64,000 nucleotides of DNA from Trochalopteron elliotii (GCA_024734555.1 JANPWX010000029.1:1803536-1867535); one strand, 5' to 3'; shown: positions 11,544 through 26,400, counted from the first letter of the stretch. Notes: a model not told the origin generated them from the letters alone. A program made the numbers and translations.

Positions 11544-14500
11544 GTATGTTTGAAGTCAGAACTGGTTTCTTTTGCGGTAATCCTCGGTGGGCAGTCTGCT
11601 CCTCGGTAAAGGGGTTTTAATGAAACAGCTCTAGAATGGAAATTACTTTACCATTATTGCCACTGCTTTGTGATAAATTAGAAGGTTCTTTCTTTTCTCA
11701 GAGTTCTGGTACTTTTGAAATCCACAATGAGGCAAACCAAGATTCACTGATCAAAACATCTGATAGCCACAAATACCCTGACCCTTAACGAGAGGATGTC
11801 TTTTGCACAGATCTGGGGGTTAACCAATGTGCTAACTTGGTATCCTGTTCCCTGGGTTAATTTTGGAAATGATAATGGCATTTTCATTTAAATGTGTCTC
11901 CCTTTAACACAGAATCTGTACTGAAAATACAACTAAAACACAGTTATGGTAAAAACCCATATGGCCAACATACATTCATTATTCATCAGGTGCCCTGGAA
12001 TTCCTTTCCTGTTCTTGAATGCTGTGTAACTGAACTGTGGGAATGGGAGTGCTGGTTCCTCTGACTTCATTTTGTCACTGCTCACCCATATTGCTCGCTT
12101 TCGACCTCATAAAAACTGAAAGGAGGAAACCCTTCTAATTCCTTTTGTAATTGGCTGTAATTGAGCATTGCAGCCTACAACTAATATTCAAAATAACCTG
12201 TCTGTGTGAACTTGTAAGCTAGGGGAATTAATATCTTATTTTATAAAATGGTCCCTGCTTTGTTCAATGTATTAATGAATTTAAAATGTAAATGGTTTTA
12301 CGTGAAAAACCTGTAAATGTGCACTGTACACATGTAGTTTTATTCTCATTTGTGTATTTTCTTGTCTCAAGAACTTGTAAGCCTCTGTGCTGAAACCATT
12401 AGTGAACATGGCTTCATAGGAACTGTGTTTAATCATCTGGTTTTCTTGTCCAAACAGCCAGGTTAAATTGCCATTCAATCAACAATTAGATTTGAATTCA
12501 AAGCCTTGGTTCAGTGTCAGTTGAAGAATCACATATGGTTCATGCAAGCTAAGACACAGACAGGCTTGATGGATAAATGCATAGGTTTTGTGTCCCTCTC
12601 AATGGAAGGTAAATCATCTGGTACATCATTTCAATGTACCATAATTTAAATGAAGAAACTCTTCTGGTTTGTAGATGTGCTTGTTAACAGCATGTGATAG
12701 TTCTCTGCTACACGTTTCTGATGTTGTGGCTCAGGGAATGGGAAGTTATCACACTTGTTGTGGAAATCCTTCAGTGGAAGGTCATTTCTTATAGCTGATA
12801 TCATGTCACACATCTTGTTTAAATTATTCTGACAGCAGCCAGTGTCTGTCTTCACCTTTAAATCAAACTAATAATTAGTGTCGATAATTAAGCCCTTGTC
12901 TAATCCCTTGTTTCTCTCACATTTGTCTACAGACATGTGGGAGTGTTTGCACTGTGCTTGGTCTGTCCAACACCCAGTTCTGTTTTCTGGGGTAATCTCT
13001 GTTCTTGGAGGGTCTTTCTTTGCCTGGAGGTGTTTACCTAAAATAAAGCATCAAAGTGCACCTGGAACGTCAGAGCTGCTGGAGATATTTTCACTGCAGT
13101 TTGTTCTACTTTACTGTACAGGAGTCATCTAAATATTACTTTTCCCTATCAGGATGATTGATGCTTCAGCTCAAGTGCCTCATTTTAGTTTGCAGGTCAT
13201 TATTCAGCATTCCATAATGGTCTTTTCCTCTTGATTACTGATTTGAAAACTGTTCATCCTCCCCCTGCTCTTAATGTCGTCTTCTCTGCCCTCTTTACAA
13301 AGGGGAATGCAAATTGTTGGTAACTGAATTGAAACACTCAGATTATTTTTTTCCTATTGTTATTTTTTCCCCTACTCTGTGTTGTTGTGTCTAAATAAAT
13401 AGTGTTTATTTTAGAGAGTCAAAGTAATTTTTTGTTAGATAATGAGCAGCAACTCCTTATTTTCCTGCTTTTGTTAAGTTTAGAAAGCAATTTTTTTTAG
13501 AAAATAAGTCTCTATGATGATTCGTTGCATTTGAAAGCTGGATATCTTTCTGATTGAATGGTTTTATTGACATGAAATTTGAGATAATGTGACAGGTAGA
13601 TCTAGATTAAGATTTGCTAGCTATTCTCACTTTCTATATTAACATTAGATAGATAAAAATGTGGTTCATATAGTGGGAAGTTCTGTTCATTACATCTTGT
13701 GCATGCAGTTTCCAGCTGCAGACATCCAGGAATTTATACATTTAAATTTATCCTAACTTTGAATGGGTGCTATGATGGGATTAAATTCTGTAGGAAATAA
13801 ACATGCTTAAAATAAATAGTCTTTAGAGATCTTTTTGTTTTTCTATTAGAAAAAAGCTTGACTTTTTTTTTTTTTAAGGAATTGCAGGTATTTTCCTCAG
13901 TATTTTGTCTCTCCTATTAGAAAAGCTGAACACTTTTGACTTACTGCAAAATATTTGGTTTGACCATGGCACTGGAACTGCTCACAGCTGCTTTGAGCCT
14001 GTTGCACATTACTGGGTTTGGAAAATCTGTTAAGACAACGTTGCATTCATTCTGCTTTTGTTTATCATGGTTTGTCAGTGAAATGCTAATAACAAAAACT
14101 ATATTCAGAGCTCAGAAGTCTGAAACAGTTCTTGCTGGGTTGCTTTAGTATTTTCCTGAGAGGGATGAAGGTTGTTCAGACTTAGGGGAAGGTTTTAAGA
14201 GTTCCCAGTGACTGATGAGCTGCTGCTCAGAGGCCACAGCTGCTCTTACAGTGCTTGGGCTGACCAGATTTTCTCTCCCTGCTCATATTCCCAATAACAC
14301 CAGGATGAGATCTTTGATCATCTTGTCATCAAACCTGAGTCATCCTCAACTCCTCTGTTAAAATTAATGTATCCCTTCCAAATCCAACTGAGTTTTGGCA
14401 ATTACAGTTTTAATACTTCTCTCCAGGATCTGTGACCTTTTGGAAATGAAATGTTTTGAAACATAGATTTGGATTAAAGACATTAAATAAAACTTTTTTC

Positions 14501-17500
14501 TTGAATTCTGCCTAGAGTGAGAGCACATTCTTACTTTTCCTTTGTCATGCAAGGTTTTTGAGTGGCATTCTGCAATCTGTTGATTTTTCATTATATCTGT
14601 GTGGTTACATAATCAGAGGAAATTTGAGGTAGAGGCAAGAGGGCAGATTCTTTAACATGGAACCAGATGTGGGGCAGCTTGTGTGGGAAAAGGCCTCAAG
14701 GCAACTTTTGTCTTCTAGCCAGTGCATATGGAACCTCCACTTCTCCTGAATCAACCTTACTTTGATTTTAATGATGACCTGAGAGAGACATGATCCCAGG
14801 GTAAAATATTGATTAGTGTGAGACAACTGCCTTCAATTTCCCCTGTCTAGAAAGTATGGTTTTATTGAGAAATAAAAAAATTATCATTTGTGTAGTGTAT
14901 TTAATAAAGGAAAGATGCTGAATAAAACCTCCCTCCCTTACCCTCTCCCTCCTCAAATCATAAAATATGATAAGGTTCTTATTAAGTGATTTAAAAACAT
15001 GAAAGCACTTTTCATCTGTGTTGAAGTTGTTAATAAAGGAGCAGTGTAGCAGCATTACTAGACTAGCAAATAAATAAAAGTACAAACCTTTGGAGCAGCC
15101 TTCTGTCAGTATGCTTCTAAGAAAGGAAAAGGTAAGAAAGTCAAACCCAAACTTAACATTCCTCCTCTGATTTATACTCTAATATCAGTCAAGTGCCATT
15201 TTGAGCTGTAATAGCAAGATGATCTGATAAACAGGAATTAAACCAAAACTTTGTGTGTATTAGATCTGAGTCACAATAAAAAACATAAGAAAATATATTT
15301 AGAAGTGGGTTTTCAGCGAGACATCATGGGATTGACTTTTGGTCTTTGGGGTATTTTTTTTTGAATATGCACAAATTGTCTTCTCTTGGTATTTTGTGGA
15401 TTTTTAATTTTTTTTTCTTTTGGTTTGTAATGTTTGGGGGTTTAATTTTGTTTGTGTGTTTGTTTTGTTTTGACTTTTTTTTTTTCCTTCTGAGCAGAAA
15501 GCTCTCTGGTTTGCAAATGGTAGTTTAAATCAGTTGTGGTAATCTCTTCCTTTTCACTTCCCTTCCCTCCTATTTTCTTGGCATGTCACCATTTTGTATC
15601 TTCATCCATTGTGAGTGACTTTGCTGTGTGTGGTTGGGTGCTCAGACCTGACCACTGAGAGTGAGAGTGTCTGACCTGGACTCCTGAACAAAGGTTCATC
15701 TTCATCTCCTCTCACCTGCTGGACCAGCTGTGATGCTGGAGAGAACTCCAGTAATAATTCATGACACCAGTGCTGGCAAACACAGCACTGTTCTAATATT
15801 AATATGTATTTGTAGAATAAACAACAGCTAGACATAATATGAGAATTCTCTGTACAACACACAGTTTCTCTCAGGGAATAACTTTTTATTCTTGGCAGTT
15901 TCCCACAACTGATCATTACTAAAAATCAGCATTTGTTTACAGTTTAAATTAGACACTCAGAATGCAGGGATTTCTGATGCAAATATATAAGTATATGTAG
16001 ACCTATGCTCCTTTTTTTTCACTGTTTTGCTCCTTTATTTAGCTTTCAAAAAGAGCTTCTATGTTTTCTGCTTCTCTACTGGACTCCTCATTAGTTGATG
16101 ATTAAGTTAAACTAGGTTCTGTTTTCTTAAACCATTTGCAAAGTTACATGCACATTGTGTGAAACACATATAAAAGGATAACTTCTAAAAAACTAGATGT
16201 TATCAACATGAAGTAAGTACACACTGAATAAAACTAAAAATTTAAAATCCTCAAGTCTACCCTAAAATAGGCTTAGTAATCATTTTCATGCAAATACCTT
16301 TTCAGAAGAACCTCTAAATTAATAAGAAATATGCCTTCTATACTTCATAGTTTCAAATTTCTATCAAGCAAAAGATCTTGTGCTTCAATGAAAGCTGTGT
16401 TTGCTCGTCGTGTAGTGCTGGGGTCTGACTGAGTGTTGAAAAAAACCTTTCCTTTGTGTATTTTTCCCCCTCATCCCTTTACTCTGCTATGTAATAGAAA
16501 TGTAAGACTTTGGATACTGAAAATAATAATTTTTGATCCTATAAACCCTTCTCCATTTTCTCATACACGTGTGAGCACACACTCTTTTAAGAAGTTTGTT
16601 TACACGCATCTGTGGATGCTCTTTCTCATATTAAAATTTACTGTAAAGGGAAATAAATTACTTCATGGAGATGAAATAATAGTTTTATTTTAAAAAAAAG
16701 ATACTTTAAATTAAAATAATTTTTGACTAATTCAAATAATGAAAATGGCTAACATTGAGTAAATCTTGCAAATTTGTTCCACCTTCTATGCCTTCTGTTC
16801 TTCCAAAGGATCTGCAGTTCAACTGATATTTTTTAGTATCTGGTTTGGAAGGGAGGCTGATTACTTGTGAGTGTTCTCAAGCTGATGGAGATAGATTGTT
16901 TTCTAATACACCTATTAACACTGAAATGTCAGATTTAAAAAGCTTTTGCATTTGATCTGGATTTGAATTGGGCATCTCTGTTCCTGCATCTGAGGTGTGT
17001 TCCAGAAAGTGAGTTTTTACCTGTAGTCCTGAATTTGCTGTAGTGAATATCATTTTGTTTCTGTGAACTTGGGAACCTGTCTGAAGCTTTTTTCTGGTAA
17101 AGTGCATTTAGGCCATTTTCCTTCTCCTCCTCTTTGCTCATAATACAGGAAGAAAGAACTATTTAAATAAATCAGAGTTCAGCAAATATTTAGCATACAA
17201 CAGCATTTATTTTGGATTATGTGTTGTTGAACTCTCCAATGCCACATGTTTTTAAGGTCTGCATCTTCAGAAAAAATAAGGACAGGATTAGATATTTGTG
17301 TCTTAGTGGAGTGTGTGGAAGATGAGTTAAGCACCAGAGGGTATTCACTGCTCCAATGCACGAGTCAGTTTTCAGCTCAAACATGTTGGGATCAGGTTTT
17401 AGGTGAGTTTTTGTTTGCTCTGTAATTGTCTTTTCTGCTTTATTTTTTTCTCCCATGTTCTTTTGAAATGTCTTACTACTGGGGACTAAATTCTAGACTC

Positions 17501-20500
17501 AGTGGACAGCTGGTTGATCCGTGGTGATGATTGCTGTGTTTATATTTCCTCTGGCCTCCCTGTTTGTTCTCCTAATACCTCCAATGTATTAGGTGATTTC
17601 TGGAAGCTTTTAAAATATTGTGCCTGGATCCAAATCCACACACTTCATGTAGTAAGAAAAACATAAGGAAAGTTTCTAACAAATAAAAACACCACCCAAA
17701 GCTCGTTGTCTTCCTTAGAGAACCATGGGGGTTTTGGAGTTGAGTCCAAGTGCTGATGACCAATTCATTTAAAGCCTATAAATCAACAGAAAAACAAAAA
17801 GATAAGGAAGTATAATTGGGTAAGCAGGGCCCAGCATTTGTTCTGTTTGTTTTATATTATTTGTCTCTGGATTCAGAGTTCCAGGTCAGAGGATCTGAAG
17901 TTACCTTCCTTGGCCTGCTATTGGGTTTCTCATTAACTTTCATCAGACTATTTCTACGTTGATCCCAGTAATCTTTCCTTGAGTTAAGCACATTCTTAAG
18001 TCATGGAAACATCAGCAGACCGAAAATCCATGATTTCCACTGATGGGCAGTGACTGTGGGAACTCAACCTCCTTGTTAAAAGCAGATGCCAGCTTCTCTC
18101 TGAGTTTTGGAAACTGGCTTCAGTTTTAGCCACTAGGTCTGGTGATGCTCTTTTCTGTGCTATTGGAACACCCATAGCACCCAGTGTTTTTCTGTACAGA
18201 TTTAATTAGATGCTGCAGTTAAGTCAGTTGTCTGTTCTGTGAACTGTCTGTCAATCCAAGTAGAGCTCTTCAAGCATCTGCCTGTATAATGTCATCTTCT
18301 GTCATGAATTTTGACTTGGTGGTGGTTTCTAAACCCTTTCCTACCTTTTAGTTTGTCTGTAATGGAAGTGGAGTATCCCATGGCAATGCCCTATGCCCCA
18401 GTGATGTGGATAAAGACAGGTTGAAGAGACAGTGACTTGTGTAAAGGTGCTTCTTTGACACTATTTCATGTTTGTAAATTCAACTTCAAATTAGCTTTTG
18501 CTTGTAGCAGTCAGTTCCTGTTGAGCTGCTAATCCTTTAAGGTTCCAAAATGGTTTCAGAGACTGGATAGCTGAGTAGACAAAATAGCATGCAGATATCT
18601 TTATATATTGCCTTTTTTTTTTTTTTTTCATATGAGTACTTAGCTGGAAGTGACTACAGTGAATGCAAAAGTACATGTCTGTGAATGTAGACCATATTGG
18701 AAACAGAGATTTACTGTCCCGAAGTGTAATGCTTACTCAGCCATCTGATGAGATTTGAGCACTAAACAGTTTGAGAGGGATGCATAAAGCTGTTTTATTA
18801 CAAGATGCTGTTATGAATTGTAGCAGCTTTCCTTATGCTGTGCTGCTGTTGCCAAACAAGTTGCATGGATGTAAGCAGTTTTATTTATAATTACTTGCTT
18901 ACATTTCCTTGGAATAGTTGGGTTATAGCTGTTTGTGATTCCTGCTCCTCCACTGGTGGCAATCTCTACATCCTGTTTAATTCAGAATGAAAAGATATCT
19001 TTTTTGAACTGTTTGGAGAAAAGCCTCTCTGAGGAATGTTGCTGCTAATATGGGAGGTGGAGTGGGGCTCAGATGTTTGTGTGTGTGGTAGAACCTTGTT
19101 AAAATGGATGCAGAAAGCTCAGAAAACCAGTTGGCTGTTTTTTCATAATGCAGTGAAAAGTAAAAATCTCATTTTAGCTGAATTTAAGCAAGTCCAGGAA
19201 ATGGAGAAATAAATCACTCACCTAAAGAAATGTTATGGAAAATACAGTAGTTAAGACCTATACTTTTTCCTAAGCTTTAGTCAAAACCTGGATGTTACAA
19301 ACTGAATTTAACACTTGAAACTGTTCTTGACAGAGCAGTGAAGGCAGTTCTTGTTTTCTTGCTTATGTGTAGCTACAATTGCTTTTGATGATACTGCTGG
19401 ACTCTGTTTTCCTTAAGACAGTCAAGTGTGTTCCTTATGACAACCACTACTTTCAAAAAGTAAGATAGTTGTTTGAAGAAGATTGCAAGAAAAGAACAGT
19501 TTGATATTAGTGCTGAAATGTCTCTTCAGTGTAGCTTGTCCAGTGTAATTTGGAATATCCAGTCTTGGTCTTCTGTTGATTGCCATGCAAGATTCTTCCT
19601 CACTTAAAAACAAATTTGCTTGGAAGAACCTACCAGTATCTGTCTGTTTTATTCCTAGCATTGCTCCTTCTATCCGTGTTCTGAGCCTAGGTGTTGGTGT
19701 CTTGCCAATCCTGGTATTGTTAGACATCTTCTAGCTACCTGTCCATCACTCTCATGTTCCTTCTTTCCTTATTGCCTCGTTTATCCACTCTTGAGTTTGG
19801 AGTCTTGGTAGCTGCTGTTTGCTGTGTTTCTTCTCTTGGCATGTTTTTCCAAAGTATTCATGTGTCACCTAAACCTTATAGAGATTTTCTTGTGCAGGGG
19901 GATGGCACTGAGCACTGCAGCTGAGGGGTTTTGTTTTGCAGGTCCCCCCCCACTTGTAGATATAAAGAAATGTCTGATGCTCAGGAAATTTGAGCAGCTG
20001 GCTAACATCAGCTGTATTTTTGCACTGTTCCATGTGAAAAACACAGAATAGCCTGTGGTCAGTTTTTACCTCGAAGTGGGCAAGTTGTCTGCTGTCTGTG
20101 GAAAGAAGTGGAAATTTTGATTATGAAATTGATATTCATAATCATATTTGATTTTATGAAATGGTAAAGGCTCAGTCGCAGATGACTCAGTTCAGTACAA
20201 CTTTGTCTTCTCAAATACATTAATCAATTCCATTTGTTTAAATACTGAAGTAAAAATTATCAGTATTTTAGATTTTGCTACTTAGGCCAGAAGTAATGTT
20301 AGTCAGATAATAATAAAAAAAAGACCATCGTGTAGGACAAATTGCATAAATGTTATTCCTTCAAGCAAATGGCCACTCTGTGGTAGCTGGTCTAGAACTG
20401 TATATTCACTTTTCAAAATTACTTCCAGTGGAGTACTGTGTTTTAAGGATGGCAGTTTATGATGATACATTAAACATTATAATAACTTTTCACATTATTT

Positions 20501-22757
20501 TGTTAGAGTACCAAGAACACTTTTTATAGAAGGTAGTCAATTTGACTTCATAGCAATATCTGATTTTCTTCTGAAGTTTTTCTGTCCCTGAGATAGGCAT
20601 TTGAATGATATTGAAGAAAAGCTAAAATAGTACTTAATCTCTGTGGGGAAAGTGTTACCTTTGACTAAAATTATTTACAATATGTTGAAAGTTTACTGCA
20701 CAAAAAGTGATAATCTGGACTTTATTCTTTCTTAAGTAATTTTACCAAAGAGTTAGAGAGGTGGAAAGAGTAATATTAGTCACATGGTTTCTCTTTCTGG
20801 GGAGTTGGGGTTTAGTTTCTAGTGTGTCTGCTAAACTTGCTGCAAATATATTTTGACACTAATATTAAAGTCATTACAGCAAATAAAATTTTGTGTATGA
20901 CTAGGCAACTAAGTTTGTGTGCTCCTAATAAGTTTGTTTCTAAATTCTTACAAAAATAAAACTCGTAAGGCATTATTACCTTATGTGCTTTAAGCACCGA
21001 ATTTATAAAGTAGGTTGTTAATAATATGAGGAATGATATATCACAGCTGTAATTCCATGTCTTCCAAAGTTAATGAATACTTACAGTTTTCATAATGAAA
21101 AATTAAAATAAGGTTAAAGTGGTTTATAAGACTGCCTACAGATCCAGCAGAAGTCTAATTAGAAGAAAGAACATTAAATTTGAGTGACTTAGAAATATAT
21201 ATTACCCAGTGTTATATATGGACTAAAGTCCTGCACTTGTATTTAGGATTGCTCAAATGTGGGCAATTCAACCAGAACACAGCACAGAAAAATGAAATGT
21301 TATTTGCTCTCTGAAATCACTGTGTACACAACAGATTGTGGGTTTAGATGTCTTCAGTACTTCAGTTATGTGAGTCTCTCTTGTTGACTCAGTGCAACAA
21401 TCTCTCATCCATGTTTGCCCGTTTCTTCACCATTTCTGGGGTGAGATGAACCTTTGTGCTTGTTTTTCCTATTACCAAAGAGTAATGGAGCTCTTGTTAC
21501 TGTGCCGGGGGCAGCAGCGCAAATGAGGGGCTGCTTTTGCATATCAAGGTCTGCTTGAGAGAGCCCACTGCCCACAGCTGCTTGGTTGGGAGGGATGGTG
21601 CTGCACAGCTGAGCCTCAGCTGGATTTGTGGAATTCACCCTCAAATAAAACCTTGAACTTCCCTGGTGATGTTCAGAGCACAAGAAGCTGCTGTGCCGTG
21701 TTCCTGTGTTGGGGCAGGGTGTGGCTCTGCTGGAAGAGGGCAAACTCCCTTCCCTTCCCACAGGGGACTGCCCAGGCAGGAGGCTGGGGAGGCTGACAGT
21801 GTAAAAACTGAGATGATGTTGCCATACTGCACTTCCCTGAACTTGTTTTTGCATTTTGTGTGACGCAGAATGACCATAATTGAGAGTATCTTTGGAATAA
21901 GCTGCAGTTTTGTGGTTATCAAATATGTCAGCTTTGCTTTTATGTTTACGTGTCGGGTTTGTAACTCTTACAAGCTATTACTGCATGACAGACTCCTCCA
22001 TCTTAATTTCAGTCTCTTAAATTCATCTTCTTCCTTCCTTTTTTCTGACAGCACAACAATATTACACCTTGATCCCAGTGGATCTATCCCACACAGGGTT
22101 TGTTGTGTGGTGCTTTTTGTGGCCATCACTACATGAGCAGAACAGTCCTCGTTAACAAAATTCCTCTGAAGTATTGTTTTAGAGTGAAGTTTTGTTGATC
22201 TCTGTCTTTTCTCATTACGTTTACAGCTTCCAAAAGCATAATGGGATAGAATTTACCTAGTTTTCCTCCAGTATCTTTTTTACTCCTTAGGATCTTAGTA
22301 TCCAGTTTACAAAAATGTATCTCAAAAACAATTTCAGAAGTGTGGCAACTTATCCTCTTAACCATACAGGTGTGATATTTATAAAACAGAAATTTTGGCA
22401 TTTTAAGACATGATAATGATCTATAGAATAAGAAGGTAAAGGAAGTACTTGGAATAAATAGAATGACTTGACAGAATAAAGAAACCTGAAATTATGAGGT
22501 AATTTTTTACATATTGTGTTTTAAAATATACAAATATACAAAGTTTTATTGTTTAATAGTACTGATTCACTTACTGAATTTAAAGTATCCATTTGCTCAG
22601 CTGTGGGTAGTGGAGAATAGAAATGTAATTTAGATTCAATTTTTTTCCCTGGAAATTATGATTTTTTAATATTATTATTGCATGGTTTTGAATTCTAATT
22701 TAATTTAAATTTAATCTAATTATTTTAATTATCCCAGCATCATAGTTTTTTTATTCC
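11544..22757 (+). other. TENM2: TENM2 intron between first two coding exons, 5' part: no gene seen
   Basis: The donor GTATGT at 11544-11549 opens a 36,899-bp intron that runs to the AG at 48441-48442. This first 11 kb is AT-rich single-copy-looking DNA. T-rich patches (15340-15490, T16 at 18613-18628), (A/T)-rich runs and octamer-like ATGCAAAT words (13305, 15977, 16289) are all I can point to. Open frames are at most about 149 codons (minus 21405-21854) and none resembles a protein family or carries convincing splice sites. Confidence 0.8.
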
Positions 22758-22762
22758 CATTG

Positions 22763-23258
22763 TGTGGGAAGTCAAGGCACAGAGGATTCTCAGAACCTTG
22801 TGCATGCAGCCCCAAATACAGCAGAGAATACAGGGTTCGACCTGAGACCTTGGAAAAGACTTCCAAATTTAGAGACCATAAGTAAGAACATAGATATCTA
22901 GTTTAAGCAGAGGTAGTGGAAAGTTTTAAGGTTTTCAAGTTAAGATACAGAAGTAGTTATAAAGGTAATAAGAAGTTTTAAGCTGTAGCAAGTAGTCTTG
23001 TGTGTCTCTGTACGATTGGATAAAATTGTCCCCATTGCAGCAGGATGTGTGATACAGTTTAATTAGCCAGTGGTGTGAAAGTTAAAACAATATGTGTGAC
23101 AGTAGATTATTGGCTAATAAGCCTTTAAAAATCCCTGTGATCTTGTGGCCACTGACTCTGAACTCCTGGTGAAGACGTTCTCACTCCTTGAGGCTGAGGC
23201 AATAAATCATGTTTTAAGATGTCTCCCAGTGGTCCCATCTCTCATAATATCCCAAAAT
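22763..23258 (+). mobile_element. Probable solo LTR of an avian endogenous retrovirus (boundaries approximate)
   Basis: The block beginning TGTGGGAAGTCAAGGC has the layout of a retroviral LTR. A TATA-like CTTTAAAAA lies near 23124-23132, and a polyadenylation signal AATAAA near 23201, about 75 bp later. After that comes a short tail ending near 'cccatctctcataatatccc'. I recall similar sequence from passerine LTRs but cannot name the family. A 5-bp direct repeat CATTG (22758-22762 and 23259-23263) could be the target-site duplication. That would make the end AAAAT rather than the canonical CA, so the 3' edge is uncertain. No gag, pol or env coding sequence is attached. Confidence 0.5.
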
Positions 23259-23299
23259 CATTGTTTAAGCTGTAGTTGGAGCAGGTGAAGTTGATAATC

Positions 23300-23468
23300 C
23301 CTTTCATACAATGGTTTGGGTTTGAGGGGACATCAAACCATCAAAACCATCTTGTTCCCAGCCCTGTGCCATGGGTGAGGACACCCTCCACCAGACCCAT
23401 CCAGCCTGGCCTTGGAAATTCCCATGGAAGGGAACCACAGCTCCTCTGGGCAACCTTTCCATTGAGGA
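23300..23468 (-). mobile_element. CR1 LINE 3'-end fragment, minus strand
   Basis: The stretch opens with 'caatggtttgggtttgaggg' and continues through 'agccctgtgccatgggtgag', 'acaccctccaccagacc', 'atccagcctggccttg' and 'ctctgggcaacctttcca'. That is the canonical order of a reverse-complemented CR1 3' end. It lies immediately after the probable LTR, making a small transposon cluster. It is severely 5'-truncated, as is typical for CR1 copies, and encodes nothing. Confidence 0.85.
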
Positions 23469-26400
23469 GAAAAGAGGGAGTGACCATTTCAGACAGCAGA
23501 GAAAATACAGTTCTTAGTCTATCTGTCAGGCATGGAAAAGCTTGTTTACGTGTGTTTGCACCAGGGATCTGCAAACAAACAAATGGGTCAAACTGATAGA
23601 GATTTACCTTAGATCCTCCTCAGGTGATGGCAATAATTTGCTGGGAGAGAGGAGTTGCATATTAAAAAAAATGCTGTTACAGAAATGCACAGTAAATTTC
23701 CACAAACGATTAAATAAATTAAGCTCCTGGACACGTTTATGGTACTGTTTTCAAAACAGGAATTAAAATCTATGTCTCTGGAGGTCGTATGACTACTTAG
23801 CAAGCAAACAGACTCAAAGTTATTGGTAGCATCAGTGAATAACAAATATGCTTTTTTTAAAACAAGATGTATTGTACCTCATATGTTTACTACATTTAGT
23901 CCAGCAGTATAATTTACTTAATGCTCTGCAATATTCCTGGGGAAAAAAAAAAAGAAAAAAAAGCCAAATTGTTTGGCCTGAATTCATCTTGTTCATATGT
24001 AAAAAAATTACTAAAGTAAGTACTTCATTTGTTGCTTGTTCTTGTAAGAGAACATCTTGCAGAGATGATGGGTCTCAAAGACCTTCATCACTTCAGATTT
24101 CAAGACAGAGGGGGAAGTTGGGTTAAATCTCTGCACAAACTTTACCTTTCTGCAGCCTTTTTACTGAAGGTATTTTTCTGTTGTCAGCAGTTCCAAGAAC
24201 AGGGTTTTGTGGTTTGATTCTGCACTTGGTCTTTGCACAAACCTCCCTGTGAAAGAACCAAAGGAAATCTCTTAGCAGAGCAAGCAGCTAAAGGACAAAG
24301 TAGACCCTGTTGCCTAAGAGGGCAAACTGTGATTTCTTATCATTTAACTCCCTCCTGTTCCACTTAAAAACCTTTTCGTAGGGACTATCTTAAATTTCTT
24401 ATGACTCCAGGTTGTAAATTAACATACAGCATAATCTGAAATGCAGATGAGGGGAGAGAGGGCACTTGTGGAAAGTGGCTTCTTGTCTTACTGTCAAGGA
24501 GACTGTTATGCTTGAAGTTTTATATTTCTGCTGAAATGCATAGATATTTTTGGATATGCAGGTGGTAGAGTGTGTCTGACAAATTTTCTGGGCTTTTTTT
24601 TCTCTCAATGAATTCTATGCAAGAATCTTGGCAAAATATTTTGAATGCAGTTGTGGTTTTTTCCCCTTTTTCTCTATATTCACTATTCAATTACATATTT
24701 TTTTCTGATTCTTTTATCTCAGTGGTCCTTTCTTAAAGACAAATGCTACTGGTAAATAAAGACTTGCAAAATCACAGAAAAAAAAATTCTAGTGAATTTA
24801 ATACAAGCAACAGTATCTTCCGTGTTGAAATGGTAAAGTAAATTTTCAGTTCTGAGGATTGATGTGGAAGAGAGTTACCATGATAAAGAGAAGATGAACA
24901 AGGCTGGTCAGGAACAATGCTGAAAGAGGCTAAAGAAAAAAAGGTGTCAGTGTGGACTTTAGGGTGCTAACTCTTGCAGAAGCAGCAAGAAGAGAAAGCA
25001 TTAGCAGAAATTCTGGAACAAGCTCTTATCTAAATGAATACTGAGATGTTAAAAAAGAAGGGTACTGAGGTACCTGAATTTACTGGAGACAGAGTGTGTG
25101 GTGCTTTATTCACTGTTCTTCCCAAGCTCAGGCCATCCTGAGCACACCAGGCAGTGTTTGCACAGCCCTGGATGAATTTGGAATTGTGCTTTCCCCACCT
25201 ACATTTTCTTTTATTTTCCCATAGTCTGTATTTGTCATGTGTGTGACTGAGCTCCCAGACTGGAGCTTGAAGTGCTGTGCTGATGCAGGGCCTAGAGCCT
25301 ATTTTAATTCTTTTTCCTAATAATTAACCCTAAATAATTAATTGCCATGGTGTATCTGAGTTCTCTGTATAAAGCTGTCACTTTGTTTTTTAACATTTTC
25401 ATTATGACATCATTAATGCTTGATTACAATGATTTTGGCCACCAGTACTTCCCATGGATTTGAATTCTCACTTGACAGTTCTCCTGTATTGGGGCTGTGT
25501 TAAAGCAAATATCATTTTCCTAATGAGAAGTGAAATTTCACATCAGCAGGACAAGCATGTGCTGAGCTTGGCTTTATTTCTTCCATAAGAATGTAATGTA
25601 ATATTTTATTCTTCTAGATAGTGTCATATATATGCATATCACAGTTTCATGTATATAATTTTATTTTATATTTATTTTATGTGGACATTGTTCTACCTTC
25701 AGAAAGCAAACATTATTATAATTTCTGACAATGAGCATTTATTTACTAAGAAAATATATTTTACTTTCAAAGCTTTTTGATTAGAAAGGAAGAAAAGCAA
25801 ACTGATTATTATGAACTATAAAATTATTCAGCACTGAGTACCAGTAGATAATCCAGGGCACTTTTTTTTCATCTATTTAACAGGCCTCTAAATGATAATG
25901 AACTTGTCTTGATGTGCATGTTAATTTGTGGTGAAAGGTGGTAAATGAGAAGTTACCCAAGATTTAAAGTCTAAGAAAAACAACTTGAAATGCCTCTATT
26001 TCATCTTTTATGTAGCTAAAAATGATATAAAATGGAAGAAGACAGAGGTGAAATGCTTAAGAATGAAAAATGTATAGATTTTAAGTAATTCATAGGGGTT
26101 TTTTTCTGAAGAAAACAAAAGCTGGGATTATATATGTCATTCTGATGTACCAAATCCTATTTAAGTAATTGAGATGTTTGGATTTTGTTATTTTTTGTCT
26201 TACTCTAACTCACATGTTACGCCAGTGGGATAAATGATTTTGGTTCATTCCTATTTTACAGACAAAGTGCATGAGAAAAAAGATTAAGTGAGTTGCTCAG
26301 GGGCATGAATAACATTGTGAGCTGAAAAAGGCAAAAAAATCTTTGCACTTAGATTAGTAATCCATTTTTATTTATATTAGCTAATATTTCCACTGTTGGT

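Noticed and set aside
12910..13132. Acceptor-like TTTGTCTACAG before an 84-codon frame
   Set aside because: No matching teneurin residues and no phase-compatible donor. The direct join 11543 to 48443 already gives the complete teneurin-2 sequence.
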